NCBI GenBank assembly: GCA_028622995.1
Contig: JAJQJQ010000029.1
Span: 2,790,001 to 2,854,000, forward strand
Direction: 5' to 3'
From: Panagrolaimus kolymaensis
Lineage: Eukaryota > Nematoda > Chromadorea > Rhabditida > Panagrolaimidae
Length of the DNA stretch: 64,000 nucleotides
The position numbers and the translations under genes were made by a program. This document shows, in pieces, positions 44,803-56,960 of this stretch (position 1 is the first letter of the stretch; each line of letters opens with the position of its first letter). The notes under the pieces are model-generated. The model did not search any database and was not told where the DNA came from. It saw only the letters and a list, made by a program, of their open reading frames with translations.

Positions 44803-47800
44803 GTTTTTTATTTTCCTTTCATCAAATTTTTCTTCCCAACTATGTTTTATTTGTTTTGGAATTTTATCAATTTAAATAATAAATTTTTTTTATCGATTTG
44901 AGTTTATTCATTTATCTAGCCCAACAACACTCTAAAGCATCGAGGTTTTTTATTTTCCTTTCATCAAATTTTTCTTCCCAACTATGTTTTATTTGTTTTG
45001 GAATTTTATCAATTTTAATAATAAATTTTTTTTATCGATTTGAGTTTATTCATTTATCTAGCCCAACAACACTCTAAAGCATCGAGGTTTTTTATTTTCC
45101 TTTCATCAAATTTTTCTTCCCAACTATGTTTTATTTGTTTTGGAATTTTATCAATTTTAATAATAAATTTTTTTTATCGATTTGAGTTTATTCATTTATC
45201 TAGCCCAACAACACTCAAAAGCATCGAGGTTTTTTATTTTCCTTTCATCAAATTTTTTTTCCCAACTATGTTTTATTTGTTTTGGAATTTTATCAATTTA
45301 AATAATAAATTTTTTTTATCGATTTGAGTTTATTCATTTATCTAGCCCAACAACACTCAAAAGCATCGAGGTTTTTTATTTTCCTTTCATCAAATTTTTC
45401 TTCCCAACTATGTTTTATTTGTTTTGGAATTTTATCAATTTAAATAATAAATTTTTTTTATCGATTTGAGTTTATTCATTTATCTAGCCCAACAACACTC
45501 AAAAGCATCGAGGTTTTTTATTTTCCTTTCATCAAATTTTTCTTCCCAACTATGTTTTATTTGTTTTGGAATTTTATCAATTTAAATAATAAATTTTTTT
45601 TATCGATTTGAGTTTATTCATTTATCTAGCCCAACAACACTCAAAAGCATCGAGGTTTTTTATTTTCCTTTCATCAAATTTTTCTTCCCAACTATGTTTT
45701 ATTTGTTTTGGATTTTTATCAATTTAAATAATAAATTTTTTTTATCGATTTGAGTTTATTCATTTATCTAGCCCAACAACACTCAAAAGCATCGAGGTTT
45801 TTTATTTTCCTTTCATCAAATTTTTCTTCCCAACTATGTTTTATTTGTTTTGGATTTTTTGAAATTTCAAAAATTATTTTTATTCATAAAATTAACTTTA
45901 TTCATTTATCTAGCCCAACAAAACTCTAAAGCATCGAAGTTTTTTATTTTCCTTTCATCAAATTTTTCTTCCCAACTATGTTTTATTTGTTTTGGATTTT
46001 TATCAATTTAAATAATAAATTTTTTTTATCGATTTGAGTTTATTCATTTATCTAGCCCAACAACACTCAAAAGCATCGAGGTTTTTTATTTTCCTTTCAT
46101 CAAATTTTTCTTCCCAACTATGTTTTATTTGTTTTGGATTTTTTGAAATTTCAAAAATTATTTTTATTCATAAAATTAACTTTATTCATTTATCTAGCCC
46201 AACAAAACTCTAAAGCATCGAAGTTTTTTATTTTCCTTTCATCAAATTTTTCTTCCCAACTATGTTTTATTTGTTTTGGATTTTTATCAATTTAAATAAT
46301 AAATTTTTTTTATCGATTTGAGTTTATTCATTTATCTAGCCCAACAACACTCAAAAGCATCGAGGTTTTTTATTTTCCTTTCATCAAATTTTTCTTCCCA
46401 ACTATGTTTTATTTGTTTTGGATTTTTTGAAATTTCAAAAATTATTTTTTTTCATAAAATTAACTTTATTCATTTATCTAGCCCAACAACACTCAAAAGC
46501 ATCGAGGTTTTTTATTTTCCTTTCATCAAATTTTTCTTCCCAACTATGTTTTATTTGTTTTGGATTTTTTGAAATTTCAAAAATTATTTTTATTCATAAA
46601 ATTAACTTTATTCATTTATCTAGCCCAACAAAACTCTAAAGCATCGAAGTTTTTTATTTTCCTTTCATCAAATTTTTCTTCCCAACTATGTTTTATTTGT
46701 TTTGGATTTTTATCAATTTAAATAATAAATTTTTTTTATCGATTTGAGTTTATTCATTTATCTAGCCCAACAACACTCAAAAGCATCGAGGTTTTTTATT
46801 TTCCTTTCATCAAATTTTTCTTCCCAACTATGTTTTATTTGTTTTGGATTTTTTGAAATTTCAAAAATTATTTTTATTCATAAAATTAACTTTATTCATT
46901 TATCTAGCCCAACAAAACTCTAAAGCATCGAAGTTTTTTATTTTCCTTTCATCAAATTTTTCTTCCCAACTATGTTTTATTTGTTTTGGATTTTTATCAA
47001 TTTAAATAATAAATTTTTTTTATCGATTTGAGTTTATTCATTTATCTAGCCCAACAACACTCAAAAGCATCGAGGTTTTTTATTTTCCTTTCATCAAATT
47101 TTTCTTCCCAACTATGTTTTATTTGTTTTGGATTTTTATCAATTTAAATAATAAATTTTTTTTATCGATTTGAGTTTATTCATTTATCTAGCCCAACAAC
47201 ACTCAAAAGCATCGAGGTTTTTTATTTTCCTTTCATCAAATTTTTCTTCCCAACTATGTTTTATTTGTTTTGGATTTTTTGAAATTTCAAAAATTATTTT
47301 TATTCATAAAATTAACTTTATTCATTTATCTAGCCAACAACACTCTAAAGCATCGAAGTTTTTTATTTTCCTTTCATCAAATTTTTCTTCCCAACTATGT
47401 TTTATTTGTTTTGGAATTTTATCAATTTTAATAATAAATTTTTTTTATCGATTTGAGTTTATTCATTTATCTAGCCCAACAACACTTTAAAGCATCGATG
47501 TTTTTTATTTCTCCATCTACAAATTTTTCTTCCCAACTATGTTTTATTTGTTTTGGAATTTTATCAATTTAAATAATAAATTTTTTTTATCGATTTGAGT
47601 TTATTCTTTTATCTAGCCCAACAACACTCTAAAGCATCGAGGTTTTTTATTTTCCTTTCATCAAATTTTTCTTCCCAACTATGTTTTATTTGTTTTGGAT
47701 TTTTTGAAATTTCAAAAATTATTTTTATTCATAAAATTAACTTTATTCATTTATCTAGCCAACAAAACTCTAAAGCATCGAAGTTTTTTATTTTCCTTTC

Positions 47801-49040
47801 ATCAAATTTTTCTTCCCAACTATGTTTTATTTGTTTTGGAATTTTATCAATTTAAATAATAAATTTTTTTTATCGATTTGAGTTTATTCATTTATCTAGC
47901 CCAACAACACTCAAAAGCATCGAGGTTTTTTATTTTCCTTTCATCAAATTTTTCTTCCCAACTATGTTTTATTTGTTTTGGATTTTTTGAAATTTCAAAA
48001 ATTATTTTTATTCATAAAATTAACTTTATTCATTTATCTAGCCAACAACACTCTAAAGCATCGAAGTTTTTTATTTTCCTTTCATCAAATTTTTCTTCCC
48101 AACTATGTTTTATTTGTTTTGGAATTTTATCAATTTTAATAATAAATTTTTTTTATCGATTTGAGTTTATTCATTTATCTAGCCCAACAACACTTTAAAG
48201 CATCGATGTTTTTTATTTCTCCATCTACAAATTTTTCTTCCCAACTATGTTTTATTTGTTTTGGAATTTTATCAATTTAAATAATAAATTTTTTTTATCG
48301 ATTTGAGTTTATTCTTTTATCTAGCCCAACAACACTCAAAAGCATCGAGGTTTTTTATTTTCCTTTCATCAAATTTTTCTTCCCAACTATGTTTTATTTG
48401 TTTTGGAATTTTATCAATTTAAATAATAAATTTTTTTTATCGATTTGAGTTTATTCTTTTATCTAGCCCAACAACACTCTAAAGCATCGAGGTTTTTTAT
48501 TTTCCTTTCATCAAATTTTTCTTCCCAACTATGTTTTATTTGTTTTGGAATTTTATCAATTTAAATAATAAATTTTTTTTATCGATTTGAGTTTATTCAT
48601 TTATCTAGCCCAACAACACTCTAAAGCATCGAGGTTTTTTATTTTCCTTTCATCAAATTTTTCTTCCCAACTATGTTTTATTTGTTTTGGAATTTTATCA
48701 ATTTAAATAATAAATTTTTTTTATCGATTTGAGTTTATTCTTTTATCTAGCCCAACAACACTCAAAAGCATCGAGGTTTTTTATTTTCCTTTCATCAAAT
48801 TTTTCTTCCCAACTATGTTTTATTTGTTTTGGAATTTTATCAATTTAAATAATAAATTTTTTTTATCGATTTGAGTTTATTCATTTATCTAGCCCAACAA
48901 CACTCAAAAGCATCGAGGTTTTTTATTTTCCTTTCATCAAATTTTTCTTCCCAACTATGTTTTATTTGTTTTGGAATTTTATCAATTTTAATAATAAATT
49001 TTTTTTATCGGTTTGAGTTTATTCATTTATCACTGCTGAA
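44803..49040 (+). repeat. 142-bp satellite array, about 30 units
   Basis: GCATCGAGG marks recur every 142 bases, for example at 44938 and 45080. Each unit contains CTTCCCAACTATGTTTTATT and TTTATCTAGCCCAACAACAC. Two unit types differ over about 45 bases in the middle: type A has TATCAATTTAAATAATAAAT, type B has GAAATTTCAAAAATTATTTT. A-only runs flank a central zone where A and B alternate, as in higher-order satellites. A few units near 47500 and 48210 have a variant TCTCCATCTACAAA. Open frames across it (MSLFIYLAQQHSKA...) are a by-product of repetition. Confidence 0.95.
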
Positions 49041-52000
49041 GTTTATGGCCTATGTAAAAAAGATGTTCTCACAACAACAAAAAAAATAAATAACTATACT
49101 TTGATTTTATAAAAAAAAACAGGTGAAAAAAAAAGTAATTATGATTCAGATAAAAATAATGTTTGGTCGATTTCAAAGTGAAAAATTTTAAAGGTCATAC
49201 TTAGAAAGAATAAAAAAAATTAAAAAATAATTATAGTTTAATGTTTCATGTTTTTTTCAATTTTATTTAATTTTCTTTGTCATTTTTCTCTGAAAAACCT
49301 GTATTTCTAATTATTATTTAATAAAAAAATAAGCATTTATTATTATTTTTAATATTCGTGTTTATTCATTTTTCCAATAAAGGTGAAAAGGTGAAAAACA
49401 AAAGTATGTAGGTAGGTAGGTAGTAGGCGTGACAACAAAAAAAAGTTACTTTGACTTTTAACTTTTACTTACTCACGTTTTTTTGGTAAAAAGAAAATAA
49501 AAACAACAATTTTTTTCTTTCTCAAAATTGTCCCTATTTTTTTTCATTCATCACCAGTTTTAGTTATTTTATTATTCGGTCTAACTAATTTTTTTGTTTC
49601 CTTCAAAAAAAAAACAAGATGTTTTGCTTTGTTTCTTTCTTTATTCATTTTTTACTTTCCTTTTTTGTCTCTCCTTTTAATCTTTCTTTTTCCTTTTCTA
49701 AGCCTTTTCTCTTTTAAATTTTGCCACCTTTTTTCTTTCTCTTTCATCCCTTTTTTAAATTAACAAATAAATGAAATAAACTTTTTGTTTATCAATCGTT
49801 TTTCTCCCTTTTTTCTTATTCTTTTTACTTCTCATTCTTTTTGGCACCGGCAACAGCGACGAGGACGAGATACCAATATTTTTATTTTTGTTTTAAAGTT
49901 TGATCTCGTTTTCTTTACATTTTTCGAAGCTGATGATCGCGGCAATAGTTAACCGAGGAGTAACGAAAAAAAAAAACATAAATTATTTTTAATGAGTTAA
50001 TGAGTTTTTGTTGGCTAATTGAGAGAGGCAAGTAGGAGGCAACACAACAACAAAAAATATGGAATGACTGAAGAAGCTAAATCCAGAAGAAAAAAGAATT
50101 TTCTCGTGATTTCTTTCTTTTCTTTTTTTATTTAATTTTTATTTTAAAGTAAATAAATAAAAACAAAAAAAGGAAGATGTCAAGTTGAGGACATCAATAA
50201 GTTGAGTTTTACGATTAAAGAACTTTGGACTGAACTAAAAAAATTTTTTTATTGCGGAACTAGAAATATAAAAAAATTAAAATAAAAAGAGAGTGGTAGT
50301 TCCATAAAATTTTGAAATAGTATAAATTTCATAAAAAGCAGGGCAAAGTTCAATTACCATTAAAACATTAAAGCTCTTTGCTTTTTTCGATCAGATCTTT
50401 CGTTAGATGACTAATATCAACAAAATCAAAAAATAGCCCAAATTTATTTCTTCTTTTTTTCAATTTTTTTAAATCAAATTTCACTGAAAAATATGTTATG
50501 TTTATTTTGACCATGCGTATTTTTTCGAAATGATCAATCCATAAATAAAAGTCTCAAAAACAAAATTTAAAAAACTGAACAGACAAATTTTAAACTTTAA
50601 TCCTATTTTACTTAAATAAAAATTGTTTATTTATTTACATAATAAAAATTAAGTGAGCAAATATTTATTTTTCTGTTTTTTTGTTTGTTTGCACTCGATA
50701 CGAGCGAAAAAAAATCAAACAAAACAGACTGCGATTGACTCATTGACTGGATGTTGCTTGCTAGCCAGTAAACAAATTCGTAATTGTTTTGATTTTTTGT
50801 TTTTTAAAAACAAATTTAAAGAAAATAGCGCGCAAAAAATAAAAACAGCAAAAAAATTTACTTGTTTTTTTATTTTCTTTGCGATCGAAGAAAAAAAAAT
50901 ATAGGTGAAAATCAATTATTTTTTTTTTTGATTTGAATTGTTTTTCGAAATTTCATCGAACGTCGCTCAAGCCACATCGTAAAGGTTCAGAGATCAACCA
51001 AAAAAAATAAAAATGAATGTTGAGTTATTTTGTTCTCCATTCCAGAAAAAAATAGAGAATTTGGCACGTAAAAATTTAAACAACACGGAACTAAAATTTC
51101 TTTTTGCTTGAAATTAGTTGGAAACTTTTTTAACAAAAAAATATGACATTTTTTCGATGTTTGTTACAAATTTAATTTTTAATTATCAAATACTACAATA
51201 TAATTAATTTTTTCCTTTGATTAAACTAAAACTTAATTATTTTATATGTTTGACTAAACTACAGTGTAATTATTAAGTGAAGCAGAAAAACACAAATACA
51301 AAAATCAAAAATGAATTTTTTTAATCGAATTTTCTTTTTTTTTATTTATATGTTTGAGTTTCTTTCCTACCTTTTTTTTCAAGCCATAACACAAAAATAA
51401 AATTATTTTTGCCTTTATATATTTTTTTCTTTTGCATTAAACTTTATTATTTTTCCCAAATCCTCAAAAAAAAAATTCCCTTGTGGTCTTTCTTTTTTTA
51501 TATTCAAAAATCAACAACTTTTTTCTTTCTTTCTCCCAAAGTTGCCTAATTATTAACAGCCGTCTTTCTCGTCGTTGCAGCTGCCTTTACGAAAGGGTTC
51601 CTTCCTTTCCAGCTTGAACCAATCTTTAGAGATTAAATACAATTTTTTTTTATAAAAGTACCCATTAAACTTTAAAACTTTAAAACTTAATTATCATAAA
51701 TTACTTCTTTTAAAAGCTTTTAAAAAAAAATTTCATTTTATTGTTTTAATTTTATTTCAACCAATAAAAAATTTGTAAGCAAATAAAAAAGAGGCATCAA
51801 TAAACATTTAAAATGATCAATGAACAACAAAAAAGTTAGCGAGATAATATGGCTAATAGCAGCTGTTAAGAATTTATTAGCGCTCCCAGCTAGACACTTT
51901 CTCTTTTTTTTACATAACAAAAAAAAATAATGTTCTTCGCATCGCAGAAGTCCAAACACAATACACACACGCACGAAGAAGACATACCTCAAAATTGTTT

Positions 52001-52702
52001 ATTGAAAAAAGATAATAGCCTAAGGGCTTGCGTAATAATTTATTGTTTTTTTTTTATTATCATCAGGTGCGTCAGCTCTCTCAGTCTCTTTGCGAAGAAG
52101 AAAGGGAAGAATAACTTGTTTATTGTTTATGTATTTGCGAATTTTTTTTTGGTACACTTTTGCTTTTTTCTTTTAGTCCTTCTTTTTTTCGTTAAATAAA
52201 AATAAAATTATTTATTATTATTGTCCAACAACAACCATCACTCGATATTTTTTTTTTTGAGAGAAAAAGAAAAAGAGAGAATACAAATTTTTGTTTTTAA
52301 GGATCAGGAATCAATAAATAAAAAAATATTTCAAGATACACCAAAAACACAGCCAGAGGGGAGAAAGAAAAACAACAAAATAATAAAAATGGGCGGGGTT
52401 CGATTTTCTTCATCTACCCTTAGGAAAAAAAGAGAAACATTATCCCCACACGTGCTTATTTTTGTTGCTTTGCTTATAAACAACAGAAGAAAAAAAAAAG
52501 AGAGAGATGGACATAGAAGAAATGAAATTTTTTTCTTCTTATATAAGCTTTTGAGGTAAAAGCTATTAGCATCAGTTTTTATTATTTTGACTCTCTTTAG
52601 CTTCGTGTTCGAGTACATTCTAGCTAATTTAAAAAAGATCTTTGATAATTATTTTTCTTAAAGTTGGAATTTTTTTCAGATTTTTTAAAATTTTATTTCA
52701 AT
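49041..52702. other. 3.7-kb gene-free region
   Basis: AT-rich with long pyrimidine-rich stretches on the plus strand (about 49615-49830) and a short (GTAG)n run near 49410-49430. No exon chain or RNA gene was found. Around 52310-52420 lies a block shared with the upstream region of the second LEA-like gene. Confidence 0.5.
52310..52420 (+). promoter_or_regulatory. duplicated upstream block of LEA-like gene A
   Basis: ATCAATAAATA, ATATTTCAAGATA, AGCCAGA and GGGGTTCGATTT occur in order here and again at about 53945-54040 before LEA-like gene B. The tandem duplication thus included upstream sequence, which may contain the promoter. Confidence 0.4.
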
Positions 52703-53631
52703 ATGAAACTTCTACTTTCCGTTATTCTTATTGCTAACCTTTTGGCATTTGTAAGTTTTTTTTAATATCTAATTAAGGCTCCTGGAAATTAATTCTAATT
52801 TAATTTTTTATTTACTTTCAAAAAAAATTTTTTTGGGTTAAAGGATAGCCACTTATAAAAACGATTTAACCCGTTATTTGTTTTATAGATTGTTGCAACA
52901 GATAAACCACTAGAAAGACAAGAAACTGTTGGACAAAAGCTTGATAAAACCATTGATGCCGCAAGTGAAGGAGTACAAAATGCCGCTGATGCCGTAAAAG
53001 ACACCGCTAAAGGTGCTAAACACAAGGTTGGAGCAGCCGTGGATGACACCAAAGAAGCTGTCGGTGATGCTGCAGCTGCTGTAGGTGGCGTTGTTAAAGG
53101 TAAACAACTATCTTACTTTCCATAGAAATGGCGAGCTTTAAAAAACTTTAATTTATAGATGCTGGCGAAGGTATTGCAAATGCAGCTGTTGCCGTTAAAG
53201 ACAAAGCTGGTGATATCGTTGTTGGAGTTAAGGATGGAGTTGTCACAGCTGGTAAAGCCGTAGGCGATACCGCTGTTGCTGGCGCTGTAGCAGTTGGTAA
53301 TGCCGCTGTTGATGCTAAAGATGCTGTAGGAAATGCAGTTGGATCAGCTGGTGAAGCCATTGGCAATGCTGCTGGTGCAGTTAAAGAAAAGACCGGAGAT
53401 GTTATTGAAGGAGCTGGAGAAGGTTTAAAAAATACCGGTGAAGCCATTAAAGGTGGAGCTGAAGAAACTAAAGAAAATATCAAGGAAACCGCTCGTGCTG
53501 CTGAACATCACGTTGTTAACGCTGGACACGAAATTAAAAATGCTGCTGGTGATGCCGCCCAAAATGCTGGAGACAAATTGCATCAAGCTGGAGAATCCAT
53601 CAAAGATCGTCGTCTTAAGTTCCGTGCTTAA
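52703..53631 (+). CDS. secreted LEA-like protein A
   Basis: Exons 52703-52750, 52889-53099 and 53159-53631 give 243 residues. The first exon is a 16-codon signal peptide (MKLLLSVILIANLLAF). The mature chain is Ala/Gly/Lys/Asp-rich, with many 11-residue-like repeats (NAADAVKDTAKGAKHKVG, GDAAQNAGDKLHQAGESI) predicted to form amphipathic helices when dry, as in group 3 LEA proteins. No cysteine, no folded domain. The last residues DRRLKFRA are basic. It is followed by a closely related gene at 54,264. A protective role in desiccation or cold is inferred from family resemblance. Secretion is unusual compared with the mostly intracellular LEA proteins. Confidence 0.8.
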
Positions 53632-54263
53632 ATAATTTTTTTAATTAAATAAGGCCCAAAATCTTACCAACCAATTTTTTATCTTGTATTATATGATGCT
53701 CATGTGTTTTTCCTTCTTTTTTATCTTGGTAGTTTGTAAAGAAATGTAATAATTAATAAATAAAAATCTAAACTTTTAAAATTTTAAAACACTTCCAAGT
53801 TTGAACTAGCAAAAGAAATATGAAAAACAGAGAAATAAAAATTTAATTCCAAAGCAACTTGGCTTTTATCAAATTTTAAAACTTTTTATGTTTTTGATTT
53901 AGCACAACGTGTGTGCTTTTTGTTGCCTATAATTAATCATCAAAAATCAATAAATATTTCAAGATATAGCCAGATGAGAAAGAGAGATGGAAAGAAGGAA
54001 ATCACATAAAAAAACTAAAAAAGGGGCGTTCGATTTATTTTTTTGCCATTGAAAAGATTGAAAAAAATCATCACAAGTTCTTGCTTTAAAATAAACAACG
54101 ATAAATTGAAATTGAAAAAAGAATTTTTTGGTTATTCACTTTTTTTTGTGGTTAAAACTATTAGCATTGGTTTAAAGCGTTTCCTTCGAGTCACTTTCAA
54201 CTAAATAATATATCTTGAGTAATTTTTTTTGTATAAAATTAGAAATTTTTTAGAAGGTTAAAT
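53632..54263. other. intergenic between LEA-like genes
   Basis: Contains AATAAATAAAAA near 53755 as a poly(A) signal for gene A and the upstream block of gene B (about 53945-54040). Confidence 0.5.
53945..54040 (+). promoter_or_regulatory. duplicated upstream block of LEA-like gene B
   Basis: Second copy of the block at 52310-52420, with ATATTTCAAGATA, AGCCAGA and GGGGCGTTCGATTT kept. Confidence 0.4.
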
Positions 54264-55023
54264 ATGAAGCTTTTACTCTCCGTTGTTCTTATTGCTAATC
54301 TTTTAGCATTTGTAAGTTTTCTGATTACAGCTAGGAATTCAAAAAAGTTTCTATTTTTTAGTTTTTTTAAAGCCCCTTCTTTTCTTTAAACTATTTGCTA
54401 TCCATCTAATTTTTAGATTGTTGCAACAGACAAACCATTAGAAAAACAAGAAACCATTGGGCAAAAACTTGATGGAACCGTGGATGCCGCGAGTGAAGTA
54501 GTACAAAATGCCGCCGATGCCGTAAAGGACACTGCAGCTGGTGCTAAGCATAAAGTCGGCGCTGCTATTGATAACACCAAAGAAGCTGTTGGCGGTGCTG
54601 TAGCTGCTACCGGTGATGTTGTTAAAGGTAAATACAAAAATTCTCTAAATTTCATCTGTTCAAATTTAAACAGAAATATTTGTAGATGCAGGAAAAAGCA
54701 TTAAAAATGATAATGTTCGTGTTGTTCGTCCGGGTCCCGTTGATGATAAGCCTGGTGACATAGTTGTAGGAGTACGTGATGGGCTTCTTCATGCCAGTAG
54801 ATCGGTTTCTGAAGACACCGATGATGTTAAAGACGTCGTTGTAGCTATTGTCGAAGATAAAAAAACCAATGGAACACTCATTAAAGAAAATATTAAGGAT
54901 GCCGCCCAAGCCGCTGAAAATCGTGTTGTTAATGCTGGACAAGAAATTAAAAATGCCGCAGGTGATGCCGCCCAAAATGCAGGAAACAAATTGAATCAAG
55001 CTGGCGAATCAATCAAAAATTAA
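54264..55023 (+). CDS. secreted LEA-like protein B
   Basis: Exons 54264-54311, 54417-54627 and 54686-55023 give 198 residues. Exons 1 and 2 have exactly the same lengths (48 and 211 bases) as gene A and are highly similar. Exon 3 is shorter. Its ends match gene A (DAGKSIK start, NAGQEIKNAAGDAAQNAG end), but the middle lacks the Gly/Ala repeats and reads instead as an acidic, non-repetitive segment (VRVVRPGPVDDKPGD, DTDDVKDVVVAIVED). Either the middle repeats were deleted and replaced, or this part is diverging quickly. Signal peptide MKLLLSVVLIANLLAF. Function as for gene A, inferred. Confidence 0.78.
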
Positions 55024-56085
55024 CGCCCCAAACTCTATGTTTAAATAATTTTTTAAATAACTAAGACCCGAAATTTTACCTACCAATTTTTTATTGCAGA
55101 CACTCGCTACATTTTTTTTCTTCTAATATATATATGATTTATTTTTTTTTGGAAAAATGTAATATAATAAATAATACTCATAAACAATAATATCTTGAGT
55201 ACATATCATTTTTAAATTATGAAAAAAAAAATCAAATAATATAATTTAAAAAATTTTTTTTGAGAAAGTGAATTTTTTGGCTGGATTTGCCACAGGAGCA
55301 AAACGTTTCTTCTTCTACCATACTTACTTACAAAAAAATAACAACTAAAGATATTATACTAATTTACATATTAGAGAAATGTTGATACATCACGAGTGTA
55401 GTGACAATGTATTTTTCACTTTGTTTTCATCTAATCCGTTGAGAAAAAAAACCTTTTTTGATTTTTGACAGCGAAAGTACGGTGTAGCATTTCGAAATTT
55501 TCTTCCAATGTGATTTCCCGAAAATGAGACGCGTTCCATTTAAAAAATTTCACATGCTAAAATTTTATTTTCAACCAAAGTTCTTTTTTTTCCATCAAAA
55601 CGCATGATTTTGTTTGATAAAAGTATGTCACTTTCGACTCCACTTAGGAAAGCAACAATGTAAAAAAACAAGTGATGAAATATTTTTTTATATGATCCTT
55701 ACTTCCGTTTCTCCCTCGCGTTATCAAAAAAAAAATGCATTGTTGACGCACGGCATAAAAAAGTATTTACAGTTATATTTTTAATAAACAGGGGTGTGGC
55801 TTGCAATTAATCTAGCGCCACTTACACTGATATGTAACAAAATGGTCAAATTATTGTATAAAAGCTTTTTTCATATTACTGTTATATGTTAAATTTTCAT
55901 TTATTGTAAAGCATAAAAAAGTTTTTTTGATGTCTTCTAAGTGTTTGATTTGAATATTATTTTTCATGAACTTTGCGATCAATCAACAGAGAGGTTTTAT
56001 CATCATTGACTTGCCACCCGCTTCAATAAAAAAAATTAAAAATTTTATCTTTTTCAGAGAACCATCTTTTGTCATTTTCGCAGAA
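55024..56085. other. intergenic, no gene seen
   Basis: AT-rich. An open frame starting at 55966 runs into the next gene in another frame. TTTTCGCAG at 56075-56083 is a trans-splice-type acceptor just before the next ATG. Confidence 0.5.
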
Positions 56086-56625
56086 ATGATGGGTGTCGAG
56101 CGTTGTTTTTACATAATATTCTTTGCAATTTTAATAAATCAAGCGGTATTATTTAAATTCTTCGAATAAAAGATTTTTTACTCTTTATTTTTAGTATTCC
56201 GTACACAATTGTGGATTTTCAACGACAGAATGCTTGGATAGCCAAGCTTGTTACCTTGGTCAATATTCGTCCGATAAATATTTTTGTCGAGACTGTGCAA
56301 ATGTAAAAAAGATTTAACTTCTACCTAATTTTTGTTATTTTTTAGGGCGTAAATGGGTCCCATACTTGTGGTTTTAAAACTACCGAATGTTGCGGAAATG
56401 AAAAATGCACACTTGATCAATGGTCTGACGATAAATATAATTGTCAAAGCTGTCCCAATGTAAACATAAGTGCTAGTTTATTTACCTAATTATAGTATTC
56501 TCTTTATTTAGGGTGCTACTGGGTCACATAAGTGTGGTTTTACAACAATCGAATGTTGTGGAAATGAAAGATGTGTCCCTTCAAGCTCATCTATTGGACC
56601 AAAATATACATGTTCTACATCATAA
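56086..56625 (+). CDS. secreted protein with three one-exon cysteine modules
   Basis: Exons 56086-56145, 56195-56302, 56346-56459 and 56512-56625 give 131 residues. Exon 1 is a 20-residue signal peptide. Exons 2, 3 and 4 each encode one module of 36-38 residues with the pattern H-CGF-T-EC----C------S--KY-C--C. All introns are phase 0, so each module is a unit that can be duplicated or shuffled. Modules 2 and 3 have ECCGNE where module 1 has ECLDSQ; module 3 lacks the final C--C pair of the others. ATGATG at the start allows two start codons. I do not recognise the module. A small disulphide-rich secreted peptide, for example defence-related, is a reasonable but unproven guess. Confidence 0.75.
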
Positions 56626-56960
56626 ATAAACTTTCATTTTTAAAGACATTTTTTATTTATATATTTTTACACAACAGAATAAAGAAACTCATTTAAATTT
56701 ACCTGTTATCTCCAAAGAAAAAGGAACAATATAATAAACATTTCAGAGGTTCGTTAAGAAACATTTTTTCCTACAATGTGCATCATATTCCATAAATTAA
56801 AAAATGGGTTTGACAAAAAGTTAAGATTATTATTTTTAATTGACGCCAAAATAGAGACAAATACCTAAGAATATTTGCTTTTAAAATATCGCATTTTTGC
56901 AATGAGAAGAAGAATAAATGATTTTTTTCACATAACGGAAACAGGAATTAAAAGTATTTA
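56626..56960. other. convergent intergenic region
   Basis: Holds the 3' ends of the cysteine-module gene (ATAAATAAAC right after the stop) and of the minus-strand 2H phosphoesterase gene. Confidence 0.5.

Noticed and set aside
45040..49089. Plus-strand open frames of 70-106 codons (MSLFIYLAQQHSKA...)
   Set aside because: They are repeats of the 142-bp satellite, with no splice or start context; the unit length is not a multiple of three, so open frames arise by low stop density, not selection.
52221..52559. 112-codon plus-strand frame before LEA-like gene A
   Set aside because: Overlaps the duplicated upstream block; Arg/Lys/Glu-rich from purine runs, and not conserved in the second block copy.
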